Source: Actinomycetota bacterium (GTDB lineage Bacteria; Actinomycetota; Acidimicrobiia; Acidimicrobiales; MedAcidi-G1). Taken from it: a DNA stretch of 64,000 nucleotides. Positions 1 through 8,549 of this stretch are shown here, in pieces; positions within the stretch are counted from its first letter, which is position 1; each line of letters opens with the position of its first letter. Where the stretch lies: NCBI GenBank assembly GCA_014381745.1, contig JACNLA010000032.1:1-64000 (forward strand), in the 5' to 3' direction. The position numbers and the translations under genes are program-made. The notes beneath the pieces were generated by a model that searched no databases, had not been told where the DNA came from, and saw nothing but the letters and a program-made list of their open reading frames with translations.

Positions 1-1
1 T

Positions 2-2236
2 GTGCGTGAATACCTCAACGGTGTCACGGGCTATTCGGGTCTGATCGGCACGATGTCTTGTGACGCCTTTGGTGACTGTTCGTCATCAAAGATCACCGTC
101 ATCCAAAACATCGACATCGCCGACTACGACGCCTCAACAGCCAACGTCGTCTACGAATACGCACCCCTGGGAGCAACCCAGGTAGGCGACATCGCAGCCG
201 CAGCGGCTCCGGTAAACCTGACGCCCGGTACGGGTGTGGAGTTGACTATGTGTCGTGCGAACTGGGCTTCTGCTTACATTCAGTCTGAGATCGTGCGGCA
301 GGTCCTTCAGCAGGCTGGTTACTCGGTTTCTGATCCTTCCGTGATCGAGTTGGGCCCCTCCAACGGCTACACGGCTATGGCTGAGGGCACTTGTGACCTG
401 TGGGCCAACAGCTGGTACCCGGGTCACTTCTCGTGGTACGAGAACGAGTTGACCGATGGTTCGATCGTTGGTGATCACGTAGAGGCCGTGCCTGGCCTGT
501 TCCAGGATTCTGGTGTGCAGGGTTTCCTGATCACCAAGAGCTGGGCTGAGGCCAACAACATCTCGACCATGGATCAGATCAACCGTGATCCGGCGCTCTA
601 CGGCGCACTGGACACCGATGGTGACGGCAAGGGCGAGATTCTTGGTTGCCCGGAGTCGTGGACCTGTGACGACATCATCGAGAACCAGATTGCTTTCGGT
701 AACGGCACTGAGCCGTGGGACAACCTGGTGGAAACCAAGGCTGACTACGACGCAATGTTTGCTGAGATGGTGAACCGCGTAAACAATGATGAGCCGGGAA
801 TTATCTACACCTGGTCGCCGGCTTCTTACCTGACGATTCTGGTGCCTGGAGACAACGTTCTCTGGTTGTCCGTTGAAGCGGTGCTTGATGACTCGAACCC
901 GTTGGGCAAGGAAGGTGGCGAGAACCACCAGCAAGAAGGTGGCTTCACCGCCTTCGGCGCCGACATGTGCACGCAGCCATGTCAGCTGGGCTGGTCGGCC
1001 GCAGACATTCAGGTTTCGGCGAACACGTCGGTGCTGGATGCCAACCCGTTCATGCGCAGGTTGCTGCCGTTGGTCAAGCCGTCCATTCTGGACCTTTCGT
1101 TCCTGCAGGTCGACCAGACCGATGGTGACGGTTCAGAAGCCCATGTCGTCGAGTTGGCGACGGGTTGGATGGCCGACAACGCCGATGCTGTGGCGGGATG
1201 GATCGCCGAGGCGGCGGCTCCGGTAAACCTGACGCCCGGTACGGGTGTGGAGTTGACTATGTGTCGTGCGAACTGGGCTTCTGCTTACATTCAGTCTGAG
1301 ATCGTGCGGCAGGTCCTTCAGCAGGCTGGTTACTCGGTTTCTGATCCTTCCGTGATCGAGTTGGGCCCCTCCAACGGCTACACGGCTATGGCTGAGGGCA
1401 CTTGTGACCTGTGGGCCAACAGCTGGTACCCGGGTCACTTCTCGTGGTACGAGAACGAGTTGACCGATGGTTCGATCGTTGGTGATCACGTAGAGGCCGT
1501 GCCTGGCCTGTTCCAGGATTCTGGTGTGCAGGGTTTCCTGATCACCAAGAGCTGGGCTGAGGCCAACAACATCTCGACCATGGATCAGATCAACCGTGAT
1601 CCGGCGCTCTACGGCGCACTGGACACCGATGGTGACGGCAAGGGCGAGATTCTTGGTTGCCCGGAGTCGTGGACCTGTGACGACATCATCGAGAACCAGA
1701 TTGCTTTCGGTAACGGCACTGAGCCGTGGGACAACCTGGTGGAAACCAAGGCTGACTACGACGCAATGTTTGCTGAGATGGTGAACCGCGTAAACAATGA
1801 TGAGCCGGGAATTATCTACACCTGGTCGCCGGCTTCTTACCTGACGATTCTGGTGCCTGGAGACAACGTTCTCTGGTTGTCCGTTGAAGCGGTGCTTGAT
1901 GACTCGAACCCGTTGGGCAAGGAAGGTGGCGAGAACCACCAGCAAGAAGGTGGCTTCACCGCCTTCGGCGCCGACATGTGCACGCAGCCATGTCAGCTGG
2001 GCTGGTCGGCCGCAGACATTCAGGTTTCGGCGAACACGTCGGTGCTGGATGCCAACCCGTTCATGCGCAGGTTGCTGCCGTTGGTCAAGCCGTCCATTCT
2101 GGACCTTTCGTTCCTGCAGGTCGACCAGACCGATGGTGACGGTTCAGAAGCCCATGTCGTCGAGTTGGCGACGGGTTGGATGGCCGACAACGCCGATGCT
2201 GTGGCGGGATGGATCGCCGAGGCGGCGGCTGGTTGA
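2..2236 (+). CDS. Chimeric substrate-binding protein: LivK-type tail plus two OpuAC (glycine betaine-binding) domains, 5' partial
   Basis: The frame is open to the window edge, so the true start lies upstream. Residues 1 to about 65 look like the C-terminal end of a branched-chain amino acid (LivK/Peripla_BP_6) binding protein ([25 protein letters not shown]). An Ala-rich joint leads into two OpuAC/ProX-type domains of 337 residues each (about 69-405 and 406-742). They are recognised by the [27 protein letters not shown] and TWSPASY motifs, with Trp residues suited to caging a quaternary ammonium group. The two domains are identical. The following ATPase and permease indicate betaine, proline-betaine or a related osmolyte as ligand. 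No signal peptide precedes either OpuAC domain. A real fusion and an assembly chimera are both possible. Confidence 0.75.
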   Translation: MREYLNGVTGYSGLIGTMSCDAFGDCSSSKITVIQNIDIADYDASTANVVYEYAPLGATQVGDIAAAAAPVNLTPGTGVELTMCRANWASAYIQSEIVRQVLQQAGYSVSDPSVIELGPSNGYTAMAEGTCDLWANSWYPGHFSWYENELTDGSIVGDHVEAVPGLFQDSGVQGFLITKSWAEANNISTMDQINRDPALYGALDTDGDGKGEILGCPESWTCDDIIENQIAFGNGTEPWDNLVETKADYDAMFAEMVNRVNNDEPGIIYTWSPASYLTILVPGDNVLWLSVEAVLDDSNPLGKEGGENHQQEGGFTAFGADMCTQPCQLGWSAADIQVSANTSVLDANPFMRRLLPLVKPSILDLSFLQVDQTDGDGSEAHVVELATGWMADNADAVAGWIAEAAAPVNLTPGTGVELTMCRANWASAYIQSEIVRQVLQQAGYSVSDPSVIELGPSNGYTAMAEGTCDLWANSWYPGHFSWYENELTDGSIVGDHVEAVPGLFQDSGVQGFLITKSWAEANNISTMDQINRDPALYGALDTDGDGKGEILGCPESWTCDDIIENQIAFGNGTEPWDNLVETKADYDAMFAEMVNRVNNDEPGIIYTWSPASYLTILVPGDNVLWLSVEAVLDDSNPLGKEGGENHQQEGGFTAFGADMCTQPCQLGWSAADIQVSANTSVLDANPFMRRLLPLVKPSILDLSFLQVDQTDGDGSEAHVVELATGWMADNADAVAGWIAEAAAG
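203..1213 (+). repeat. Tandem direct repeat, copy 1 (1011 bp)
   Basis: First copy of an in-frame 1011-bp tandem duplication covering one whole OpuAC domain. The identity to copy 2 starts at 203 (202 differs from 1213). Confidence 0.9.
1214..2230 (+). repeat. Tandem direct repeat, copy 2
   Basis: Second copy. Its sequence from 1214 to 2230 matches 203 to 1219 with a constant offset of 1011. I saw no mismatch, and even the out-of-frame translations of both copies are identical. Confidence 0.9.
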
Positions 2237-2265
2237 TTCAGTTGAATAGTTGACTCGGTTCCCCG

Positions 2266-2280
2266 CCCCCTGATCGGGGG
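2266..2280 (+). terminator. Small C5/G5 hairpin after the binding-protein gene
   Basis: Five C, loop TGATC, five G, about 30 nt after the stop codon. It lies just before the much longer hairpin and may act with it. Confidence 0.3.
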
Positions 2281-2290
2281 TGGGTAACTG

Positions 2291-2337
2291 GATCGGTGTG
2301 GAGGCCGGGCCCGCAGGGCCCGGCCTCCACACCGATC
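2291..2337 (+). terminator. Very strong 22-bp hairpin between binding-protein and ATPase genes
   Basis: Perfect inverted repeat: arms 2291-2312 and 2316-2337, loop GCA. Only a weak T-rich stretch (TCTTT, about 2342-2346) follows. Its place after a binding-protein gene and before the ATPase gene suggests partial termination or protection of the upstream message, which gives binding protein in excess over transporter. The perfect dyad is seen; the role is inferred. Confidence 0.6.
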
Positions 2338-2472
2338 TCGGGTCTTTGCCGCCTGCCGGGAGCCTCTGGAACGGTTGAAACCGTCGTGTTACCTTGGTCC
2401 TCGCGACTGGGACATCTCGGCTCGTAGGGACGATTGGCCGTAGGCGGGTACCGCATCACCATGGGGGAACGA

Positions 2473-3693
2473 ATGTCGGACGAAGAGCCAATCATTGCAC
2501 TTGAGAACGTGTACAAGATCTTCGGCCCGAACCCGCGGGGTCGGGCGTTTGATCTGTGTTCCTCTGGTGTGGGCAAGGACGAGGTGCAGCGTCAGACCCG
2601 GCACGTGGTCGGCATGCGGGACATCTCGTTCTCGGTCAACAGGGGCGAGATCTTCGTGGTCATGGGGTTGTCCGGTTCCGGCAAATCCACAGCCATTCGA
2701 ACCGTAAACAAACTTCATGATGTGACCCATGGTCGGGTCATCGTGGAGGGGATCGACGTTCAGCAGCTGAAAGGAGCGGCGCTGCAGGCCTTCCGCCGCG
2801 AGAAGCTCTCCATGGTGTTTCAGCACTTTGCGCTCTTCCCCCACCGCAACGTGATCGACAACACCGCATACGGCCTGAAGGTTCAGGGCGTCGAGAAGGA
2901 TGATCGTCACGAGGCCGCCATAGAGGCTCTGGCCATGGTCGGTCTCGAGGCCTACGCCTTCAACTCCCCGAGGGAACTCTCGGGCGGCATGCAACAGCGT
3001 GTCGGCCTCGCTAGGGCGCTGTGCACCGATCCAGACATCCTTCTCATGGATGAGGCCTTCAGCGCCCTCGATCCTCTCATCCGACGCCAGATGCAGGATG
3101 AACTGATGGCCATCCAGTCCAAGCTCCACAAGACAATTCTCTTCATCACCCATGATCTCAATGAGGCGCTACGGCTAGGCAATCGGGTGTGCATCTTGCG
3201 CGACGGAAAGGTCATTCAGATAGGCACACCCGAGGAGATCCTCACCCAGCCGGCCGACGGTTACGTGGCGGAGTTCGTGCAGGATGTTGATCAGGGCCGT
3301 GTCATCGACGTTGGGAAGATCATGCACCCGGCGATCCTCCTCGATGAGGATCGGACCCTTACCGAGTGCCTGGACGCACTGGGGGAACGCCGGGGTGGAT
3401 TTGTATGTGACACCGACGGTCACCCGACCGGCATGCTGACCAGGACCGATGCAGCGACGGCCCTCGCCCATGGCACTACGGACCTGGCTTCGGTTCTGCG
3501 GACCGACTTCGACACGACCACTGCAGCGGCACGGTTCAATGAGAACTACGCGGCGGCAGGGAGAGGTATCCCGATCGCGGTGGTTGATGATGCAGGACTT
3601 CTCGTGGGCGAGCTCGAGCCACAGGAGATCATGGAGGAGATGGGCCGCGTCGAGCAGTTGGTAGACGGCTTCGAGAGGGAGGTCTTCCTGTGA
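2473..3693 (+). CDS. proV: Glycine betaine/proline betaine ABC transporter ATP-binding protein
   Basis: Cytoplasmic ATPase of the ProV/OpuAA family that energises uptake of compatible solutes. It has Walker A GLSGSGKST near residue 65, signature LSGGMQQR near 170, Walker B ILLMDEAF near 190 and a switch His (FITHDL). Residues from about 280 onward resemble the paired CBS module that senses ionic strength or nucleotides in this family. The start is ATG 2473 because GGGGGA lies 5-6 bases before it; TTG 2434 and ATG 2461 are in-frame alternatives. Its stop overlaps the permease GTG by 4 bp, so the two are translationally coupled. Confidence 0.92.
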   Translation: MSDEEPIIALENVYKIFGPNPRGRAFDLCSSGVGKDEVQRQTRHVVGMRDISFSVNRGEIFVVMGLSGSGKSTAIRTVNKLHDVTHGRVIVEGIDVQQLKGAALQAFRREKLSMVFQHFALFPHRNVIDNTAYGLKVQGVEKDDRHEAAIEALAMVGLEAYAFNSPRELSGGMQQRVGLARALCTDPDILLMDEAFSALDPLIRRQMQDELMAIQSKLHKTILFITHDLNEALRLGNRVCILRDGKVIQIGTPEEILTQPADGYVAEFVQDVDQGRVIDVGKIMHPAILLDEDRTLTECLDALGERRGGFVCDTDGHPTGMLTRTDAATALAHGTTDLASVLRTDFDTTTAAARFNENYAAAGRGIPIAVVDDAGLLVGELEPQEIMEEMGRVEQLVDGFEREVFL

Positions 3694-6479
3694 GCTTCGC
3701 CCATTGGATCCTTGCTGCCGAGACCGGCGACTGGACGGGCCGTGCAGAAAACGTCGGGCTGTCAGACACCAACGTCCTAGACCAGTTCCAGTTGCCCATC
3801 GGCCACTGGTTCGACCAGATGGTCGACTGGCTTGACCTCAACGCCGAGTGGTTTCTGAGCGCTGTCAAGTGGCCTTTCGACTTTCTGCTCGAGAACATGG
3901 TCAACGACTTCCTTCTGGTCATTCCCTGGTATCTGGTAGTCATCTTCACCGTTGTCCTGGGTTCACTGGTTCGCACCCCCAAGGTCGGCCTCATGTCGGG
4001 AGCAGGTCTGGTCATGTGCGGCCTTCTCGGCTCCATGTACTGGTTGGAGACCATGCGCACCATTGGCATGGTCCTCGTAGCCGTCGGGCTCTGCGCTCTT
4101 ATCGGGATACCACTTGGGGTCCTCTGCGCCCGGGTGGACTCCGCGTGGAACGTGATCAGACCGATTCTGGACGCCATGCAGACCGTGCACACCTTTGTCT
4201 ACATGGTGCCGTTTGTGTTCTTCTTCAGCATCGGCGTGGTCCCGGCAACCATGGTGACAATGATCTACGCCCTGCCCCCTCTGGTGCGCATGGTCAACCT
4301 GGGAATCAGACATGTCCCTGAGGATGTGGTGGAGGCCAGCAGGGCCTATGGGGCGACCGAACTTCGCGTCTTGACCGATGTCCAGTTGCCTCTGGCCAAG
4401 CCATCGATCATGGCGGGGCTCAACCAGACCCTCATGTTGGCGATCGCCATGGTTGGCATCGCTGCAATCATGGGAGCCTCAGGGTTGGGTCTGCTTGTGT
4501 TCCGGGCTGTCCAGAATCTCGACGTGGGGCTTGGAATCTCCTCCGGCCTCGCCCTGTGGACCGTTGCCGTTGTGCTTGACCGCCTTTCTCAGCCTGAGGA
4601 GGGCGGCGCCAGTCTCCTGACGCGGATCAGAGAGGCCATGAGCCAACGCCGTGACCCGGAGGAACTCCTTAGGAAGATCGAGGCGGCCGAGACCGAGGAC
4701 CTAAAGGCCAGCAAGGCCGTTCATGTCGAGCACGAGGTAGTTTCGACAGGACGGGAACGCATCGGCATGGCCATCGTGGGACTGGGTGGTGTGGCTGCTG
4801 TCATCTCCACCTTGATGACCTGGGGCAGCAATGCCGGCCTGCTTTCAAGCCACTCGCGTGCGGTCGACATCGACCTGGTTGGCCAGTCCTTCAACGGCTA
4901 CCAGGCCTCCGGGGGTAGTTGGGCGGGCATAGTCGTTTTGTTCATGGGCTTCTTCGCGATCATGGCAGCCGGGTCATGCCTGTTCTGGACTGGCGGGATT
5001 GGTCGTCTTCTTGGGCCTGGTGGCCTGGTGGCGGCTGCCGTCGGAGTCTTTGCCACCATATTTGTATTCCCGATCTTTGCTCAGTTCGATGGCTACGTAA
5101 CGCTTGCCAACCTTGCCGGATCCGAGGCACAGTCTGTCTGGGCAGTGGCAATAGAGTCGATTGCCGTACCAGCCATTCTGGCCCTGGTGCTTGGACTGGC
5201 AAAGACCTCGGTACCGGTCCACTGGCGTGCTGTCGGCGTCTGGGCCCTCACCGCCAGCGTCCTTGGATTCTGGTTTGAGACGCCCGCCGGGTTGGCAGCA
5301 GAGATTCTGGCTGTAGCCGTGGCGGCAATCGCTGCTGGTGCCGTGTTCGCTCTGGATCGTTACAACCTGCTTGATGCGTCCAGAAACACCTGGAACAACC
5401 TCGGCGCTGGTCTGGTCATAGCGCTGGTTGGCCTGGTCGTATCACCGGTCACCAGCCTGCTGGCTGTAAGGGGTCTCGTTGCGCTGGCTGCCGCAGCGGT
5501 CGTCTACGTGCTGGTGGGTCAGCGGTTTGACCAGAGGATCTCCCTGACAACCGGGGTTCTGTCCGGGGTTCTCATGCGGTGGCTGATCCTGGGGAGCGTC
5601 GGCGACTCCGCTGTCTTCCTTGACACGCAGATTATTGCCGCGCTGGTTATCGGCATTGTCGCGGCCGTGTCTATCAGGTCCGGCTCGCGCTGGTTCTCTG
5701 CCGATGCGATGGTGATCGCCTCGGCCTGCATGCTGGTCGCCTCGGTTACCTACTGGGTTGTTTCACCCCACATGGATGTTGAGGCCTATAGCCGCGGGCC
5801 TGGAGTGCTGGTGGCAGTTTTGGCTAGTGCCGTCATGCTTGTTGGCTCCCTGCTGGCCCTCCAGACAGCCCCCTACTCAGCGTTCCGTCCCCTTGATCGG
5901 ATTGTGGGATGGGGTCGAATGGCAACTGGGGTACTTGTCGTTGTGCTGGTGGTTGTCGGTGGCTACTCGGGCTGGACCTTTGACGAACGCCCGGGATCTG
6001 AACTTCCACCTGAAATTCTGGAGCAGATGGAGATACTTCGTGAGGAAGCCAAGCTGAACCCCGCGCTTGCGGCTACCAACACCAGCAAGGTCACCTCACT
6101 CCGTAACAAGTTCCGCAAGAACGCCAAGGTGACGACCGATGGCTTCAGCGACGATGGTGGGGGCCTGTCCAAACTGGCCATCGTCGTTTCGGTCATTGGA
6201 GCCGCCCTTACGGTGCCGGCGTCCGGCCTGTTGGGCTTGGATGAGCAGCGTCGATGGAGATGGAGTGCTGCGGTGGCTGGAGTAGGCGGTGGCCTGACAC
6301 TGATCGGAATCATCTGGATCGCGAGCCTTGCCAGGGTCTCTGACTTGAAGGTGGTTACCGGTGCCGGGGCCTTCCTGACGATGTTCGCCGGAGCCATCCT
6401 TACGGTGACCTCAAAGAAGATTCTTACCGAGTTTCGCCGGGACAAGACCTACGACGATGTTGAGGTCGCAACAGCCTGA
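3690..6479 (+). CDS. proW: Betaine-type ABC transporter permease with a large C-terminal membrane extension
   Basis: The first 320 or so residues form a ProW/OpuAB permease: an N-terminal amphipathic segment, several TM helices and the EAA loop (EASRAYGATE near 215-225) that docks on the ATPase. A charged linker (about 325-355) follows. About 570 further residues then hold many hydrophobic helices with no motif I recognise, broken by a charged segment near 770-820. ProW proteins normally have about 280-350 residues, so at 929 this one is almost three times as long. GTG start overlaps the proV stop (GTGA). The core assignment is firm; the role of the extension is unknown. Confidence 0.88.
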   Translation: MSFAHWILAAETGDWTGRAENVGLSDTNVLDQFQLPIGHWFDQMVDWLDLNAEWFLSAVKWPFDFLLENMVNDFLLVIPWYLVVIFTVVLGSLVRTPKVGLMSGAGLVMCGLLGSMYWLETMRTIGMVLVAVGLCALIGIPLGVLCARVDSAWNVIRPILDAMQTVHTFVYMVPFVFFFSIGVVPATMVTMIYALPPLVRMVNLGIRHVPEDVVEASRAYGATELRVLTDVQLPLAKPSIMAGLNQTLMLAIAMVGIAAIMGASGLGLLVFRAVQNLDVGLGISSGLALWTVAVVLDRLSQPEEGGASLLTRIREAMSQRRDPEELLRKIEAAETEDLKASKAVHVEHEVVSTGRERIGMAIVGLGGVAAVISTLMTWGSNAGLLSSHSRAVDIDLVGQSFNGYQASGGSWAGIVVLFMGFFAIMAAGSCLFWTGGIGRLLGPGGLVAAAVGVFATIFVFPIFAQFDGYVTLANLAGSEAQSVWAVAIESIAVPAILALVLGLAKTSVPVHWRAVGVWALTASVLGFWFETPAGLAAEILAVAVAAIAAGAVFALDRYNLLDASRNTWNNLGAGLVIALVGLVVSPVTSLLAVRGLVALAAAAVVYVLVGQRFDQRISLTTGVLSGVLMRWLILGSVGDSAVFLDTQIIAALVIGIVAAVSIRSGSRWFSADAMVIASACMLVASVTYWVVSPHMDVEAYSRGPGVLVAVLASAVMLVGSLLALQTAPYSAFRPLDRIVGWGRMATGVLVVVLVVVGGYSGWTFDERPGSELPPEILEQMEILREEAKLNPALAATNTSKVTSLRNKFRKNAKVTTDGFSDDGGGLSKLAIVVSVIGAALTVPASGLLGLDEQRRWRWSAAVAGVGGGLTLIGIIWIASLARVSDLKVVTGAGAFLTMFAGAILTVTSKKILTEFRRDKTYDDVEVATA

Positions 6480-6511
6480 CATTGTGCTCCTTGGCGACAT
6501 TCTGGCCGCCT

Positions 6512-6541
6512 TTGGGTCGACGCGTCGGCCGGGGCTAGGGT
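6512..6541 (+). promoter_or_regulatory. Putative leaderless promoter of the enoyl-CoA hydratase gene
   Basis: TTGGGT at 6512-6517 and TAGGGT at 6536-6541 are 18 bp apart. The ATG lies 6 nt after the second box with no Shine-Dalgarno sequence. Confidence 0.4.
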
Positions 6542-6547
6542 CCCGCC

Positions 6548-7345
6548 ATGATCGAGGGCACCGACGACCTGCTCGTTGACCGGGTCGGGTCGGTCCTGAC
6601 CGTCACCGTCAACCGGCCGAAGGTCATGAACGCCATGACATCGGAGATGTTCGTGGACTTTGGGCGTATCTGTCGGGCGGCGAACGACGACGACACCCTA
6701 CGGGTGGTGGTGATCACGGGTGCCGGCGGGAACTTCTGTTCCGGCGCCGACGTGTCAGGGCAGTCTGACCGGATTTCGGGTGAGACCCCGGTTGTCCCAT
6801 TGAGGAACATGCGCCGCATCAAGGAGGCCGCAATGGCCCTGCACGATGTGCAACACCCGGTCGTGGCAAAGGTGCGTGGCGTCGCTGCCGGCGCCGGTCT
6901 CAACATCGCGCTTGGCTGTGACCTGGTCTACGCCGCGGATACTGCGCGGTTCTCAGAGATCTTCGCCCGGCGGGGGCTGTCTCTGGACTTCGGGGGTTCC
7001 TGGCTTCTGCCCAGAAGGGTCGGCCTGCACCGCGCCAAGGAACTTGCTCTGCTCGCCGAGGTCATCGATGCCGAGGAGGCCGATCGGATCGGCCTGGTCA
7101 ACCGTGTGCTTCCCGAAGGGGAACTGGATGCACACGTGGACGACGTCGTGTCCCGAATATCGGCAGGCCCGCCTCTGGCACTCTCGATGAGCAAGGCGCT
7201 CTTGAACAACGGAGCGGCATCCTCAATGGGGCAGGCGCTGGAGGCCGAGGGGCTCTCCCAGAGCGTCAACTTCGCAACGAGCGATATCAGAGAGGCCGGC
7301 CTGGCCTGGATCGAAAAGCGCGAAGCAGACTTTAAGGGCCACTAA
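6548..7345 (+). CDS. Enoyl-CoA hydratase/isomerase family protein
   Basis: Crotonase-fold protein of 265 residues, the usual length. It carries the oxyanion-hole segments GNFCSGADVSG (near 60-70) and GVAAGAGLNIALGCDL (near 115-130) and the family hallmark ARFSEIFARRGLSLDFGGSW. It probably hydrates or isomerises an acyl-CoA in beta-oxidation or a related pathway; the substrate cannot be read from sequence. It stands alone, with a short gap from the permease and convergent with the SDR gene. Confidence 0.88.
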   Translation: MIEGTDDLLVDRVGSVLTVTVNRPKVMNAMTSEMFVDFGRICRAANDDDTLRVVVITGAGGNFCSGADVSGQSDRISGETPVVPLRNMRRIKEAAMALHDVQHPVVAKVRGVAAGAGLNIALGCDLVYAADTARFSEIFARRGLSLDFGGSWLLPRRVGLHRAKELALLAEVIDAEEADRIGLVNRVLPEGELDAHVDDVVSRISAGPPLALSMSKALLNNGAASSMGQALEAEGLSQSVNFATSDIREAGLAWIEKREADFKGH

Positions 7346-7427
7346 CCCCTATCCAGAGCAAAGCGCTGAACGCCAGTTGGTAGATCCAGACCGGAGGGGA
7401 GGTTCGGGCTGGAGACTGTGTCTACGG

Positions 7428-7456
7428 TCCTCCATCAGCCGAAAGGCTGGAGAGGA
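7428..7456. terminator. Hairpin between convergent genes
   Basis: TCCTC, CAT, CAGCC, loop GAAA, GGCTG, GA, GAGGA: two 5-bp stems with an internal loop, capped by a GNRA tetraloop. It sits in the 195-bp gap between the convergent hydratase and SDR genes. There is no T-tract, so intrinsic termination is only a suggestion. Confidence 0.4.
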
Positions 7457-7540
7457 CGGTGTCGGGTGGCGACGAGCGAGCGCAGTCTGCGAGCGAGCGC
7501 TGCCCGGCGACGTCCCGGACCGTGTCAGAAGGGTTGAGGG

Positions 7541-8476
7541 CTAGAGACTCTGGGAAGGAAAGCCGGGACCCTCATGGTCCCCGCCTGACATGTCGGCGTT
7601 CAGCCGCGCCGCCTTCATGAGGTCCTCCACGAGGGAGCCCAACTCGCCGGGTTCGTCGGGCTGTTCGGCTGTCGGCCCCAGGTGCCAGCCCTCGGCGATA
7701 CCGAGGTGCTTGCCGCGGATGTCAAACACACGGCCGGTCACGTTCTGGGCCTCTTCGCTGCAGAGCCATGTGGCGATCAGGGCGATCCAGCGGGGTGACA
7801 TGGCTTCCTTCGCCGACTCGGAGATGTTTTCCTCTCCACCCATGAGCGATTCGGTGAGCCTTGAGAGGGCGGTGGGGGCCAGGCAGTTGACGGTCACGCC
7901 GTAGCGCACCAGTTCCTGGGCTGCAATTATCGAAAAGGAGGCGATGCCGGCCTTGGCGGCGCCATAGTTGGTCTGGCCCACGTTGCCGTAGATGCCTGAC
8001 GGTGAAGCGGTGTTGATGATGCGCCCGAAGGGTTCTCCGCCACTCTTTACATGGTTGCGCCAGTAGGTGGCGGCGTGGTGGGTGGGGGCGAAGGTGCCCT
8101 TCAGGTGTACGGCGATGACAGAGTCCCAGTCATCTTCGGACATGGAGAACACCATCCGGTCCCGCAGGATGCCGGCGTTGTTGATGACGATGTCGAGCCG
8201 ACCCCAGGTGTCGAGTGCCTGTTGCACCATCTCGCCGGCAGCGGTGAAATCCGCAACGTTGCAGCCGTTGACGACGGCCTCGCCACCCATTGACGCTATG
8301 TCGTTCACGACCTCCTGGGCGGGGGTCAGGTCGGCGCCACCGCCTGCCTCGTCGCCTCCGAGGTCGTTGACGACGACCTTGGCGCCCTGCTCGGCCAGCA
8401 TCAGGGCATGTTCCCTTCCGATGCCGCGGCCTGCACCGGTGACTATTGCGACGCGACCCTCACAAAGCTTGCTCAT
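7541..8476 (-). CDS. SDR family oxidoreductase (hydroxyacyl-CoA dehydrogenase-like)
   Basis: Rossmann-fold dehydrogenase of 311 residues. It has the nucleotide-binding GAGRGIGREHA near residue 13, NNAGIL, and the Ser/Tyr/Lys active site in ASPSGIYGNVGQTNYGAAKAG. The GNVGQTNY form is typical of the 17-beta-HSD4/(3R)-hydroxyacyl-CoA dehydrogenase branch. ATG 8476 was chosen because GGAGAA precedes it; ATG 8491 is an alternative. It is the last gene of the DMSP/betaine-type operon, 73 bp after the DddP-like gene, so it may oxidise a hydroxyacyl product such as one derived from acrylate. That link is inference. Confidence 0.85.
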   Translation of the reverse strand: MSKLCEGRVAIVTGAGRGIGREHALMLAEQGAKVVVNDLGGDEAGGGADLTPAQEVVNDIASMGGEAVVNGCNVADFTAAGEMVQQALDTWGRLDIVINNAGILRDRMVFSMSEDDWDSVIAVHLKGTFAPTHHAATYWRNHVKSGGEPFGRIINTASPSGIYGNVGQTNYGAAKAGIASFSIIAAQELVRYGVTVNCLAPTALSRLTESLMGGEENISESAKEAMSPRWIALIATWLCSEEAQNVTGRVFDIRGKHLGIAEGWHLGPTAEQPDEPGELGSLVEDLMKAARLNADMSGGDHEGPGFPSQSL

Positions 8477-8549
8477 TGGGTTCTCCAGCATGGTTGAACG
8501 GACCGCATGAGGGTACCGGTAGCAATGTGTGTATCCAGAGTCGGCCGGG

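Noticed and set aside
134-1945. Two near-identical minus-strand frames of about 270 codons
   Set aside because: Antisense to the duplicated OpuAC domains. Their similarity only mirrors the nucleotide duplication.
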